Shown here: positions 36,120 through 44,557 of the stretch, one piece after another | Layout of the letters: each line of letters begins with the position of its first letter | How positions within the stretch are numbered: the stretch's first letter is position 1 | Source: QHVT01 sp036399015 | GTDB lineage: Bacteria > Acidobacteriota > Thermoanaerobaculia > Gp7-AA8 | Direction of reading: 5' to 3' | Assembly: GCA_036399015.1 (NCBI GenBank) | Contig: DASWNW010000085.1 | Coordinates: 1 to 64,000, forward strand | Length of the DNA stretch: 64,000 nt | The notes under the pieces: model-generated | Told to the model about the DNA's origin: nothing | The model's database searches: none | The model's input: the letters and a program-made list of their open reading frames with translations, nothing else | Translations under genes and position numbers: made by a program

Positions 36120-37714
36120 ATGAAGAACGCAGAACGCAGAATGCAGAGCTGAGAAGCGTTTCTAAATTCTTCATTCTGCGTTCTGCGCTCTGCGTTCTGG
36201 TTTCTCTCAACGCCTTCGCCCAGGTACGCGCGAAACACGCGGCGCTCTCCACCGCCTCCCCCCTCGCCACGAGAGCCGGCCTCGCCACGCTCCAGCGCGG
36301 CGGCACCGCCGCCGATGCTGCCGTCACCGTCGCCTTCACCCTCGCCGTCATTCACCCGCAGGGCGGCAACCTCGGCGGCGGCGGCTTCCTCGTCTATTAC
36401 GACGCGTCGACGAAAGGCATTTGGACGCTCGACTTCCGCGAGCTCTCCCCCCGCGCCACCACCCGCAAGCTCACGCTCGACGGCGTAAAGACGGCCGCCA
36501 CTCCCGGCACCGTCGCGGGACTGAACGCACTGCACGAAAAGTTCGGCGCCCGCCCCTGGAAAGAGCTGCTCGCTCCTGCCATCGCGCTGGCGAAGGACGG
36601 GCCGCGGCAGGACGCGGAGCTCGCGCGCGACATCGAGACCGCGAAGCGCGAGCGCAAGCTCGAGATCCCGGCGACGCTGCCGCCGCCGGAGCTCGCGTGG
36701 ACGCTGCAGCGCCTGGCCGACGAAGGGGCGCGCGACTTCTATGAAGGCGCCGTCGCGGAGAAGCTCGCCGAGACCGTGCGCGCCGCCGGCGGCATCCTCG
36801 GCCATCGCGACCTGCGCGAGTACGCGCCGGTCTGGCGCGCGCCGATCAAGCTGCGGTACGGCCCGTACGAGATCTACACCGTCGCCCCTCCCTCGGGCGG
36901 CGGGATCGTGATCGGTGAAGTGTTGAACATGCTGGCGAAGGACGACCTCGCGCAGCTCGGCTTCCAGACCACGAGGGCGGTGCACCTCCTCGCCGAGGCG
37001 CAACGGCGCGCGCAGGTCGACCGCCAGCGCTACACCGGCGACCCGCTCGGCGCGCGCATCCCGCTCGGCGAGCTCCTCTCGCAGAAGCGGGCGGAGCTCT
37101 GGCGCGCCTCCATCAACATCGCGCGCGCCACCGCCACCAGCAGCCTCACCGAGCCGGCGTCGCTCAATGCCGAGGGGGAGCACACCACCCACTTCACCAT
37201 CGCCGACGCACAGGGGAACGTGGTCTCGCTGACCACCGGCCTGGGCGAGCAGTTTGGCAACGGCTTCCTCGTCGCGCCGCTCGGCTTCTTCCTCAACGAC
37301 GCCATGACCGCGTTCACCACCGGCGCGAACGCGCTCGATCCGCTGAAACGCCCCGCCTCGCCGATGACGCCGGTGATCGTGCTGCGCGACGGCAAGCCGT
37401 TCCTGGCGCTCGGCACGCGCGGCGGCTCCGCCATTCCCACCACCATCCTGCAGGTCTTCCTGAACGTGGTCGTGTACGGCAAATCGCTCACCGACGCCGT
37501 CGCCGCCGCGCGCTACCACCACGGCGCGGTGCCGGAGTCGATCGCGTACGAGCGCGAGCGGTCGTCGCGGCCGGTCGTCGAGGCGCTGAACGAGATGGGG
37601 CACGGTATGGAGGGGCGCGTCGCGATAGGTGACGTGCACGCCATCCTGTTCGAGAATGGCCGCCTCACCGCCGTCTCCGATCCGCGGCGCGGCGGTGCAG
37701 CCGGAGGATATTAG
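36116..37714 (+). CDS. ggt: Gamma-glutamyltransferase
   Basis: 532-residue Ntn-hydrolase precursor, likely exported, which cleaves gamma-glutamyl bonds such as in glutathione. The self-processing Thr is residue 357 (GEHTTHFTIADAQGN), giving large and small subunits. LATRAGLATLQRGGTAADAAV, GGNLGGGGFLVYYD, PASPMTPVIVL and GTRGGSAIPTT match the family. Residues about 4-32, including the apparent signal peptide (FFILRSALCVLVSLNAFA), are encoded by a heptamer-repeat hairpin (36125-36208); no better downstream start was found. Coupled to coaX upstream, and its TAG overlaps the rpiA GTG. Confidence 0.93.
   Translation: MNEERRTQNAELRSVSKFFILRSALCVLVSLNAFAQVRAKHAALSTASPLATRAGLATLQRGGTAADAAVTVAFTLAVIHPQGGNLGGGGFLVYYDASTKGIWTLDFRELSPRATTRKLTLDGVKTAATPGTVAGLNALHEKFGARPWKELLAPAIALAKDGPRQDAELARDIETAKRERKLEIPATLPPPELAWTLQRLADEGARDFYEGAVAEKLAETVRAAGGILGHRDLREYAPVWRAPIKLRYGPYEIYTVAPPSGGGIVIGEVLNMLAKDDLAQLGFQTTRAVHLLAEAQRRAQVDRQRYTGDPLGARIPLGELLSQKRAELWRASINIARATATSSLTEPASLNAEGEHTTHFTIADAQGNVVSLTTGLGEQFGNGFLVAPLGFFLNDAMTAFTTGANALDPLKRPASPMTPVIVLRDGKPFLALGTRGGSAIPTTILQVFLNVVVYGKSLTDAVAAARYHHGAVPESIAYERERSSRPVVEALNEMGHGMEGRVAIGDVHAILFENGRLTAVSDPRRGGAAGGY
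36125..36208. repeat. Inverted heptamer arrays inside the ggt 5' end
   Basis: The left arm (36125-36152) is GAACGCA, GAACGCA, GAATGCA, GAGCTGA. The right arm (36174-36201) is TTCTGCG, TTCTGCG, CTCTGCG, TTCTGGT, with weaker copies on each side (36167, 36202). The arms are reverse complements and are read in frame as the ggt signal peptide. Confidence 0.85.
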
Positions 37715-38388
37715 TGAGCCTGAAAGTCGAGGCGGCGCGCGCCGCGCTGCAGGAAGTACGCTCGGGGATGACGCTCGGTCTCGGCACCGGCTCGACCGCC
37801 GCGGAGTTCGTGAAGCTCCTCGGCGAGGCGCTGCGCACCGGCGCGCTGCGCGACATCCGCTGCACCTGCACGTCCGAACAGACCGAGGCGCAGGCGCGCG
37901 CGGAACAGGTCCCGACGTTCGCGCTGCAGGAGGTCGCGCCGCTCGATCTCGCGGTGGACGGCGCGGACGAGATCGACGCGCAACTGCGCCTGATCAAGGG
38001 CCGCGGCGGCGCGCTCCTGCGGGAAAAGATCGTAGAGCAGCAGGCCGCCCGCTTCATCGTCATCGCCGACGAGTCGAAGCTCGTCGACCGCCTCGGCATC
38101 GGCGTCCTGCCGGTCGAGGTGACGCCGTTCGCGCGCGAGGTGCTGGAGCGTCGCTTCACCGAGCTGGGGTTGAAGCCCGTCCTGCGCCTCCGCGACGGCA
38201 CGCCGCGCATCACTGACGAAGGGCACCTCATCCTCGACGTGACGGTGCCGGAGAACCGCGACATCGCCGACGTCGTCGCGACGATCCGCGAGCATGCCGG
38301 CGTCGTCGAGACCGGCTTCTTCCCTCACGAGGCGACGGAGGCGATCATCGCGGCGTCTGAGGGGATCCGCCGGCTGCCGCGCCCGTAG
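37714..38388 (+). CDS. rpiA: Ribose-5-phosphate isomerase A
   Basis: 224 residues; interconverts ribose 5-phosphate and ribulose 5-phosphate in the pentose phosphate pathway. Seen: TLGLGTGSTAAEFVKLL, LAVDGADEIDAQLRLIKGRG, GALLREKIVE, SKLVDRLG, LPVEVTPFA and the closing ENRDIADVVATI. The GTG start has a GGAGG site six bases upstream and shares one base with the ggt stop. The 3' end overlaps the convergent gene at 38345 by 44 bases. Confidence 0.95.
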   Translation: MSLKVEAARAALQEVRSGMTLGLGTGSTAAEFVKLLGEALRTGALRDIRCTCTSEQTEAQARAEQVPTFALQEVAPLDLAVDGADEIDAQLRLIKGRGGALLREKIVEQQAARFIVIADESKLVDRLGIGVLPVEVTPFAREVLERRFTELGLKPVLRLRDGTPRITDEGHLILDVTVPENRDIADVVATIREHAGVVETGFFPHEATEAIIAASEGIRRLPRP

Positions 38389-38965
38389 CGTCGGTCTTGG
38401 TGACGTTCATCGAGAAGCGCCACTGCCGCTTCTCGTACCAGAACGAGACGTGCGACGCGAACGGCTTGTCGAGCGGCTTGTTGATCTTCGTCTCGAACAT
38501 CGGATAGAGGAAGGTCGGGTTGTCGTAGTGCCACACCAGCTCGCCGTGACCCACCTTCGGGTCGCGCGGGTGCTGCACGAAGTTCCGCAGGCCGTCGTAG
38601 ACCTTCTCGCAGATCTTCCCCCGCAGCGCGCGCCCGCGGTGACTCGGCGCGGTGCCGAGGATCGGGAAGCCTTTCTGCGTCACCTTCGCCAGGTAGGTGG
38701 CCGAGTCGCCGGTGACCTGCTCGGTGACCACCACCAGCCCTGCGCGCTCGAGATTGCGCAGCGTCCGGACCGCCAGCTCGTCGTAATCGTCCTTCGGCGA
38801 CTGCGGCGTCCACCACACCTTTTCCGGTACCTCGGCGTAGATCGGCTCGGTCTTCGGCGCCCGCGCGCGGATGAGCGCCGTCGCCTTCTGATCGGTCAGC
38901 GGACCGGGGTCGCCGCAGGCCAGCGCCAGCGCCGCCAGGAACAACAGAAACGTCTTTCGCACCAT
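38345..38965 (-). CDS. Putative lipoprotein, unknown function
   Basis: 206 residues from ATG 38965, with a short lipoprotein-like signal (LLFLAALALACGDPG) placing Cys near residue 17. The rest is soluble and mixed alpha/beta, with VWWTPQSPKDDYDELAVRTL, GLVVVTEQVTGDSATYLAKV and a basic HRGRALRGKICEKVYDGL. It is not assigned to a family. Periplasmic or outer-membrane anchoring is inferred. It is convergent with rpiA (44-base overlap) and divergent from bioY. Confidence 0.7.
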   Translation of the reverse strand: MVRKTFLLFLAALALACGDPGPLTDQKATALIRARAPKTEPIYAEVPEKVWWTPQSPKDDYDELAVRTLRNLERAGLVVVTEQVTGDSATYLAKVTQKGFPILGTAPSHRGRALRGKICEKVYDGLRNFVQHPRDPKVGHGELVWHYDNPTFLYPMFETKINKPLDKPFASHVSFWYEKRQWRFSMNVTKTDATGAAAGGSPQTPR

Positions 38966-39028
38966 GACCTCGCTTCGCACAGCAAAGAAATCGCCAGATC
39001 GCGTTCGATTGGTTATGCTTCGCGCCGT

Positions 39029-39610
39029 ATGAGTACGAAGGTGATGACCATTCCCGCTGTCGTGACGGAGCGGATCGTGCGCGGCCGGGTTGCGGCCGAC
39101 ATGCTGCTCGTGATCGGCGCCAGCGCCCTGATCGCGATCGCCGCGCAGATCGCAATTCCCGTCCCATTCACCCCCGTCCCCCTCACCCTGCAGCCGCTGG
39201 CCGTGATCTTCATCGGCGTGGCGCTCGGCTCGACGCGCGGCGCCGCCGCCGCCGCGCTCTACCTCCTGGAAGGCTTCAGCGGCCTGCCAGTCTTCGCGCA
39301 GGGACACGGCGGCCCCGCATGGCTGCTCGGCGCCACCGCCGGCTACCTCTTCTCCTATCCGTTCGCCGCCTGGACCGCCGGCTTCGTCTCGGAGCGCGGC
39401 TGGGGCTCCTCGGTCGTGCGCGCCGTTACCGGCATGCTCCTGGCCCTCGGCGTGATCTACCTCGGCGGCTGGTCGTGGCTCGCAGCCCTCACCGGCGCGC
39501 ATGCCGCCTTCGTGGCTGGTGTCGCACCGTTCGTCCTGGCCGACATCGTCAAGGTCGGAATCGGCGCCGCGCTCCTGCCGAAAGCCCAGCAGCTCGTCGC
39601 CCGCATCTGA
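39029..39610 (+). CDS. bioY: Biotin transporter substrate-binding subunit BioY
   Basis: 193 residues with six membrane segments. Family motifs: PVPFTPVPLTLQPLAV, GSTRGAAAAALYLLEGFSGLPVF, GGPAWLLGATAGYLFSYP, and FVLADIVKVGIGAALLP. BioY is the biotin-binding S component of an ECF transporter; the shared ATPase/EcfT module is not here. A -10-like TATGCT (39014-39019), with a fair -35 17 bases upstream, ends nine bases before ATG, suggesting a near-leaderless mRNA. The biotin ligase gene at 34439 shares the pathway. Confidence 0.93.
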   Translation: MSTKVMTIPAVVTERIVRGRVAADMLLVIGASALIAIAAQIAIPVPFTPVPLTLQPLAVIFIGVALGSTRGAAAAALYLLEGFSGLPVFAQGHGGPAWLLGATAGYLFSYPFAAWTAGFVSERGWGSSVVRAVTGMLLALGVIYLGGWSWLAALTGAHAAFVAGVAPFVLADIVKVGIGAALLPKAQQLVARI

Positions 39611-39617
39611 CGCCGCC

Positions 39618-40178
39618 GTGCATCTCCTGCTCGTTGCGCTCCTGCTCGCACCAACGCAGCGGGAGCTGACGCCGCCGGCAAACGCCGCCCTGGCGGCGGA
39701 GCTCCGCACGATGGCCGAGGAAGACAAGGCCCTGCGCGAACGCTGGACGAAAGACCAGCAGAACCAGGCTCTCCGGGAGGAAGTGCGCGCCGCCGACGCG
39801 AAGCACGCCGCGCGACTCGACCAGATCATCGCCGCCCACGGCTGGCCCGGCATCTCCCTCGTCGGCTTCAACGGGATGAACGACGCCTGGCTCATCGCGC
39901 AGCACGGCGGCCGCGACTACGTCCCCCGCGTCCTCCCGCTGATGTACGAGGCCGTGCTGAAAGGGGAGCTCGACGAGAGCCTCTACGGCACGTCACTCGA
40001 CCGCGTGCTCACCTTCCAGAACAAACCGCAGTTGTACGGGACGCAGTTCAAGGCCGGCTCCTGCGAGCCGTACCCGATCGACGACCCCGCAAACGTCGAC
40101 GCACGCAGAAAGCGAGCGGGGATGCCCCCGCTCGCCGAGTACACGAAACAGCTCTGCGAGATTTTCGGGGCGAAGTAG
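39618..40178 (+). CDS. DUF6624-like protein
   Basis: 186 residues from GTG 39618, beginning with a short hydrophobic leader (LLLVALLLAP) that may be a signal peptide. The core has HGWPGISLVGFNGMNDAWLI, RVLPLMYEAVLKGELDE, DRVLTFQNKPQLYGTQF and PIDDPANVDARRKRAGMPPL, the pattern of DUF6624 proteins. Biochemical function is unknown. It starts seven bases after bioY and is likely co-transcribed; no biotin link is implied. Confidence 0.75.
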   Translation: MHLLLVALLLAPTQRELTPPANAALAAELRTMAEEDKALRERWTKDQQNQALREEVRAADAKHAARLDQIIAAHGWPGISLVGFNGMNDAWLIAQHGGRDYVPRVLPLMYEAVLKGELDESLYGTSLDRVLTFQNKPQLYGTQFKAGSCEPYPIDDPANVDARRKRAGMPPLAEYTKQLCEIFGAK

Positions 40179-40201
40179 GCGGTGCCCTGAAGCTCTCTCG
40201 C

Positions 40202-40756
40202 TCACACGCGGAACGGATCCATCACCTTACTGATGATAAGGACGACCAGGATCACAACTGCAAGTACTGCCACCACAAACCAGCGTGACCATACGCGAGC
40301 AGGAGAGTCCTGCTCCATCTCGACGAGACTGTAGGCGACGTCGCCGCATCCGACCTCTGTGTCAGCGGGCATGAACTCCAGCGCGTCACTCACCAGCCCT
40401 TCGTACTCGAAATCGATGAGCACGCGACCGTTCCGGGCCGCCAGCTGCGCGACGTCGATCTGAGCCGACCGCCCGCTGACAGCTACTGCGTCGCCGGTGC
40501 GCACTTTCCGAAACTTCGCAGCCTTGAGCGTAGCGTTGGCTGTGAAGTCGACCGTAACCGGGCCACAGGTCTTTGCAGAGGGGTTCACGATCCGCAGAAG
40601 TGCCACGCCGGACCGAGGGACAGTCGATCGGACGTCGAAAGCAATGCGCCGGTCCTCGAAAAACCGTTCGAACAGATTGCTACCGAAGACCAGCGTCGCC
40701 GCGGTGAAAACGATACCGATCCACCACTTCGCGTTCTCGCTTACCTTTTTGGCCAT
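40202..40756 (-). CDS. Unknown protein with two membrane segments
   Basis: 184 residues. An N-terminal membrane segment (about 11-27) is followed by a predicted beta-rich extracytoplasmic domain (about 30-145) and a second membrane segment near the C-terminus (WFVVAVLAVVILVVLIISKV). No family recognised. Codon use and base composition are less GC-rich than in neighbours. The start overlaps the end of the upstream gene; ATG 40756 follows a GAGTGGG site, GTG 40762 is the alternative. Confidence 0.65.
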   Translation of the reverse strand: MAKKVSENAKWWIGIVFTAATLVFGSNLFERFFEDRRIAFDVRSTVPRSGVALLRIVNPSAKTCGPVTVDFTANATLKAAKFRKVRTGDAVAVSGRSAQIDVAQLAARNGRVLIDFEYEGLVSDALEFMPADTEVGCGDVAYSLVEMEQDSPARVWSRWFVVAVLAVVILVVLIISKVMDPFRV

Positions 40757-41385
40757 TCCCACTCGATCAAGTACTGCCTCGTAAGGTCCGTGACGTTGTC
40801 GATGGACCAGGTGATCCGGGTTCCGTCGTCATCCAGCTCCGGCTGAACACGGGCTTCGGAGGTTTCTGATCCCTGCCGTTCAGAGGCGAACGTCCGCTTC
40901 GCCCGCCGGGTGTGAGGGAGCGTAATCTCTACCTCGAGGTGCTTGATCGGATAGGTGGGAGTGAACGTCAGCCACTCATGGCTGCTGTTGAACGAGTTCG
41001 TGACGACCGCCGAGACCGTGGTGGTGACACGGTCGAGCCGGCGCATTGGAGTGGAGAAAACCTTGCGGATGATGATGTCACCAGCGTCAGTCTCGATGTT
41101 CGCCGGTTGGCCGTCCACTTTGAATTCGGAGAACGTGCCGTCCGCGCTCCATTCACGATGGACGAATTCCTTCAGCCCTTCTTTTTTGGCGACGATGGTG
41201 ACTTGCTTAGAGAGGGTGGCGCGGGCGCCGGCAGGATCTTCGATGACGAGTTTCAGCTGCTGGTCTACGGCAACGAAATCGAGGTCCCGATAGGTCCGGT
41301 ACCGTGCGCGAAAGTAAGCGCTCGTAATCCAGAGGACCGCTACCGCCAGGCCGAAGATGAGGATCGTGGCGGCCGTCGAGTTCAT
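40741..41385 (-). CDS. Unknown membrane-anchored protein
   Basis: 214 residues with one N-terminal membrane anchor (ATILIFGLAVAVLWITSAYF) and a beta-rich remainder containing WLTFTPTYPIKHLEVEITL and ITWSIDNVTDLTRQYLIEWEW. It was not assigned to a family. It forms a pair with the overlapping gene at 40202, in a patch of lower GC than the flanks, suggesting possible recent acquisition (inference). A TTGACA-N17-TTTACT promoter lies about 70 bases upstream. Confidence 0.65.
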   Translation of the reverse strand: MNSTAATILIFGLAVAVLWITSAYFRARYRTYRDLDFVAVDQQLKLVIEDPAGARATLSKQVTIVAKKEGLKEFVHREWSADGTFSEFKVDGQPANIETDAGDIIIRKVFSTPMRRLDRVTTTVSAVVTNSFNSSHEWLTFTPTYPIKHLEVEITLPHTRRAKRTFASERQGSETSEARVQPELDDDGTRITWSIDNVTDLTRQYLIEWEWPKR

Positions 41386-41452
41386 GGTGCAGATTCAGGC
41401 GGCGAATGCTACGTCAGTTGACTTTAATGGCCATCGTCATGATTTCTCCATA

Positions 41453-41481
41453 AGTAAACTCCAGAGCGGAGGGCATGTCAA
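41453..41481 (-). promoter_or_regulatory. Promoter of the two-gene unknown unit
   Basis: On the minus strand, a perfect TTGACA (41476-41481) and TTTACT (41453-41458) have 17 bases between them. The surrounding 193-base gap (41386-41578) is distinctly AT-richer than the rest of the window and contains no other clear gene. Confidence 0.5.
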
Positions 41482-41578
41482 GCTGCCCATCCGCCCTTCT
41501 AACGAGTGCAAACAAAAGTCCATTTCAGCCGGGCTCTGCTAGCGATGCCCGTCACCTAAGTATACCTCTCCCCTCAAC

Positions 41579-44041
41579 TTACGCCTGTCCGACCGGCGTG
41601 TGCGCGTGCGTCGCCGGCTCCGGCTCGGGGAGCGGGTGGCTCTCGCGGCCGGCGCGGTCGGTGGTCTTCTGCTCCGCCGCCTGCTTCGAGAGCAGGGCGA
41701 TCTCCAGCACGTCTTCGACGTGCTCGACGAAGTGGAAGGTCATGTCGCGCTTGATCGGCTCCGGGACGTCGATGAGGTCGCGCTCGTTCAGCTTCGGCAG
41801 GATGACGGTGTTGAGCTTCGCCGCGCGGGCGGCCAGCACCTTCTCCTTCACGCCGCCGATCGGCAGCACGTCGCCGCGCAGCGTGACCTCGCCGGTCATC
41901 GCCACGTTGCGGCGGATCGGCCGGCCGGTGAGCACCGAGATGATCGCCGTGGTGATCGTCACGCCTGCCGACGGGCCGTCTTTCGGAACGGCGCCCGCGG
42001 GAACGTGGATGTGGATGTCGTGCGTCTCGAAGTAGTCGGGCGGGATGCCGTTCTCGTCGGCGTGCGCGCGGGCGTAGGTGAGTGCGGCCTGCGCCGACTC
42101 CTTCATGACCTCGCCGAGCTGGCCGGTGAGGGAGAGCTTGCCCTTCCCGCGCACCGCCGTCGCCTCGATGAAGAGGATGTCGCCGCCGACGGCGGTCCAG
42201 GCGAGGCCGGTGGCCACGCCGACCTGGTCGCGCTCGAGCAGCTCCTCGGCGAAGTGCTTCATCGGCCCGAGGTACTTGTCGACGTTCGCGTCGGTGATGC
42301 GGTACTGGTCCGCCGTCTTCCCTTCCGCCACCTGCACCGCGATCTTCCGGCAGATCGTGCCGATCTCGCGCTCCATGTTGCGGAGGCCCGCTTCCTTCGT
42401 GTAGCCGGTGATGACGCGCATGATCCCGGAGTCGGTCCAGACCACGGGCGTGTCTTTGATCCCGTTCTCCTCCATCTGCTTCGGGATGATGTGCTGCTTG
42501 GCGATCATCATCTTCTCCTCGTCCGTGTAGCCGGAGAGGCGGATGACTTCCATGCGGTCGAGAAACGCCGGCTGGATCGTGTCGAGGACGTTCGCCGTGA
42601 CGATGAACATCACGTTCGAGAGGTCGTACGACACGCCGAGGTAGTGGTCGCGGAACGAGAAGTTCTGCTCGGGGTCGAGCACCTCGAGGAGAGCCGACGA
42701 GGGGTCGCCGCGATAATCCGCGCCGATCTTGTCGACCTCGTCGAGCATGAACACGGGATTGCCGGTCTGCGCCTGGTTGATGCCCTGGATGATGCGGCCC
42801 GGCAGCGCGCCGACGTACGTGCGGCGATGGCCGCGGACTTCCGCCTCGTCACGCACGCCGCCGAGGGAGATGCGCACGAACTTGCGATCGAGCGCGCGGG
42901 CGATCGAGCGGCCGAGGGAGGTCTTGCCGACGCCGGGAGGCCCGACGAAGCAGAGGATGGGACCCTTCATTTTCGCGCCGCGCAGCTTGCGCACGGCGAG
43001 GTACTCGAGGATGCGCTCCTTGATCTTCTCGAGGTCGTAGTGGTCCTCGTCGAGGATCTGCCGCGCGCGGGCGAGGTCGTGGTTGTCCGCCGACATCACG
43101 CCCCACGGCAGGCCGGTCATCCAGTCGAGGTAGGTGCGGATGATCGAGGTCTCCGCGGAGTCGGGATGGGAGCGCTCGAGCCGCTTGATCTGCTTCTCGA
43201 TCTCCTCCTTCGCCTCCTGCGGGATGGCCTTCTCCTCGATCTTCTTGCGGTAGTTCTCGACTTCTTCCGCGAGCTCCTCGCCTTCGCCGAGCTCCGACTG
43301 GATCGCCTTGAGCTGCTGCCGCAGGAAGTACTCCCGCTGCGACTTGTTCATCTCGCCCTGGGCGGCGGAGGAGATCTCCTGCTGCATGGTGAGCAGGTTG
43401 ATCTCGCGGGTGAGCATCTCGTTGACCTTCTTGAGGCGCTCCACCGGGTCGATGGTCTCGAGGATGCCCTGCGCCTCTTCGAGCTTGAGGTCGAGGTTCG
43501 AGGCGGCGAGGTCGGTGAGGCGCGCCGGATCGTCGAGGTTCGCCGCGATCACCATCACCTCGGGGGAGATGTTCTTCCCGAGCGACACGGCGCGGTCGAG
43601 GTTCTGCTTCACGGCGCGGATCAGCGCCTCCACCTCGAGCCCGCGGTCCTTCGTGACCGGCTCCTCGATGCGGGTGATCTTCGCCTTGAAGAAGGGGGCG
43701 GTCTGGATGAAGTAGTCGATGCGCGCCCGCGACAGCCCCTGCACCAGGATGCGGATGCGGCCGTCCGGCAGCTTCAGCATGCGCATGATGATCGCCACCG
43801 TGCCGGTGCGATACAGGTCCTCTTCCCCCGGGTCCTCGTTCTGGAAGTCCTTCTGCGCGGTCAGCATGATCACGCGGTTCTCGGCCAGCGCCTGGTCGAC
43901 CGCGTTGATCGACTTCTCGCGCGACACCGACAGCGGCACGATGATGAACGGGAAGATCACCAGGTCCTTGAGCGGCAGCACCGGCAGGACGTCGGGAATC
44001 TTGATGGCTTCTTCTTTCGCGGTTTCGTTCGCGTCAGTCAT
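41579..44041 (-). CDS. lon: ATP-dependent protease Lon
   Basis: 820 residues. The N-terminal substrate-binding domain (PLKDLVIFPFIIVPLSV) and coiled-coil region precede the AAA+ module (Walker A GPPGVGKTSLGRS, Walker B MLDEVDKIG) and the S16 protease domain. The Ser-Lys dyad sits in KDGPSAGVTITTA (Ser) and IGGVKEKVLAARA (Lys). It degrades misfolded and regulatory proteins in the cytoplasm. The C-terminus has an Ala/Pro/Glu-rich tail past the usual end. It is last in a long minus-strand gene run; nrdR ends 54 bases upstream. Confidence 0.97.
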   Translation of the reverse strand: MTDANETAKEEAIKIPDVLPVLPLKDLVIFPFIIVPLSVSREKSINAVDQALAENRVIMLTAQKDFQNEDPGEEDLYRTGTVAIIMRMLKLPDGRIRILVQGLSRARIDYFIQTAPFFKAKITRIEEPVTKDRGLEVEALIRAVKQNLDRAVSLGKNISPEVMVIAANLDDPARLTDLAASNLDLKLEEAQGILETIDPVERLKKVNEMLTREINLLTMQQEISSAAQGEMNKSQREYFLRQQLKAIQSELGEGEELAEEVENYRKKIEEKAIPQEAKEEIEKQIKRLERSHPDSAETSIIRTYLDWMTGLPWGVMSADNHDLARARQILDEDHYDLEKIKERILEYLAVRKLRGAKMKGPILCFVGPPGVGKTSLGRSIARALDRKFVRISLGGVRDEAEVRGHRRTYVGALPGRIIQGINQAQTGNPVFMLDEVDKIGADYRGDPSSALLEVLDPEQNFSFRDHYLGVSYDLSNVMFIVTANVLDTIQPAFLDRMEVIRLSGYTDEEKMMIAKQHIIPKQMEENGIKDTPVVWTDSGIMRVITGYTKEAGLRNMEREIGTICRKIAVQVAEGKTADQYRITDANVDKYLGPMKHFAEELLERDQVGVATGLAWTAVGGDILFIEATAVRGKGKLSLTGQLGEVMKESAQAALTYARAHADENGIPPDYFETHDIHIHVPAGAVPKDGPSAGVTITTAIISVLTGRPIRRNVAMTGEVTLRGDVLPIGGVKEKVLAARAAKLNTVILPKLNERDLIDVPEPIKRDMTFHFVEHVEDVLEIALLSKQAAEQKTTDRAGRESHPLPEPEPATHAHTPVGQA

Positions 44042-44064
44042 GTTTTGACCTCGATCGGGGAGAA

Positions 44065-44086
44065 CCAGTGCATTTCAGTGCAATGG
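44065..44086. promoter_or_regulatory. Imperfect palindrome upstream of lon
   Basis: CCAGTGCA-TTTCAG-TGCAATGG: seven of eight bases pair in the arms. It lies in the 54-base gap between nrdR and lon, 24 bases before the lon start, and does not match the CIRCE or NrdR box. Candidate operator only. Confidence 0.3.
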
Positions 44087-44095
44087 CTGTACCCG

Positions 44096-44542
44096 TCATT
44101 TGAGACGGTGGAGCTCCTTGACGAATGCATCGACGTCCTCGAAACGCCGGTACACGGATGCGAATCTGACGTAAGCCACGGGGTCGAGCGCGCGCAGCCG
44201 GTCCATGACCATCGTCCCGAGCTGCTGCGCTGAGATTTCCCGCTCCGCGGCATCCGACATCGCCGACTCGATGGTGTCGGCGATGCGCTCCAGCTCCGGC
44301 TGCGGCACCGGACGCTTGCGACACGCGATCTGTAATCCGCGCATCAACTTATTACGGTCGTATGGCTCCCTGCGTTGGTCGCGCTTCACGACCTGGAACG
44401 TCGGCAGCTCGATCTTCTCGTAGCTGGTGAACCGCCGGTCGCACTTCGCGCATTCGCGGCGCCGCCGGATGACGTCCCCCTCGCGGCTTTCACGCGAGTC
44501 GACGACGCGGTCCTCGAGATTCCCGCAGAACGGGCAGCGCAT
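44096..44542 (-). CDS. nrdR: Transcriptional repressor NrdR
   Basis: 148 residues. The zinc ribbon (MRCPFCGNLEDRVVDSR and CAKCDRRFTSYE) and ATP-cone domain (KRDQRREPYDRNKLMRGLQI) are complete. NrdR senses ATP/dATP and represses ribonucleotide reductase genes at NrdR boxes. No nrd operon is in the window. It begins 15 bases after the flippase-like gene and precedes lon. Confidence 0.96.
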   Translation of the reverse strand: MRCPFCGNLEDRVVDSRESREGDVIRRRRECAKCDRRFTSYEKIELPTFQVVKRDQRREPYDRNKLMRGLQIACRKRPVPQPELERIADTIESAMSDAAEREISAQQLGTMVMDRLRALDPVAYVRFASVYRRFEDVDAFVKELHRLK

Positions 44543-44557
44543 GACCGGCGCGGTATA

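Noticed and set aside
44065..44086. CIRCE or NrdR-box control of lon
   Set aside because: The palindrome does not match either known consensus; recorded only as a weak candidate operator.
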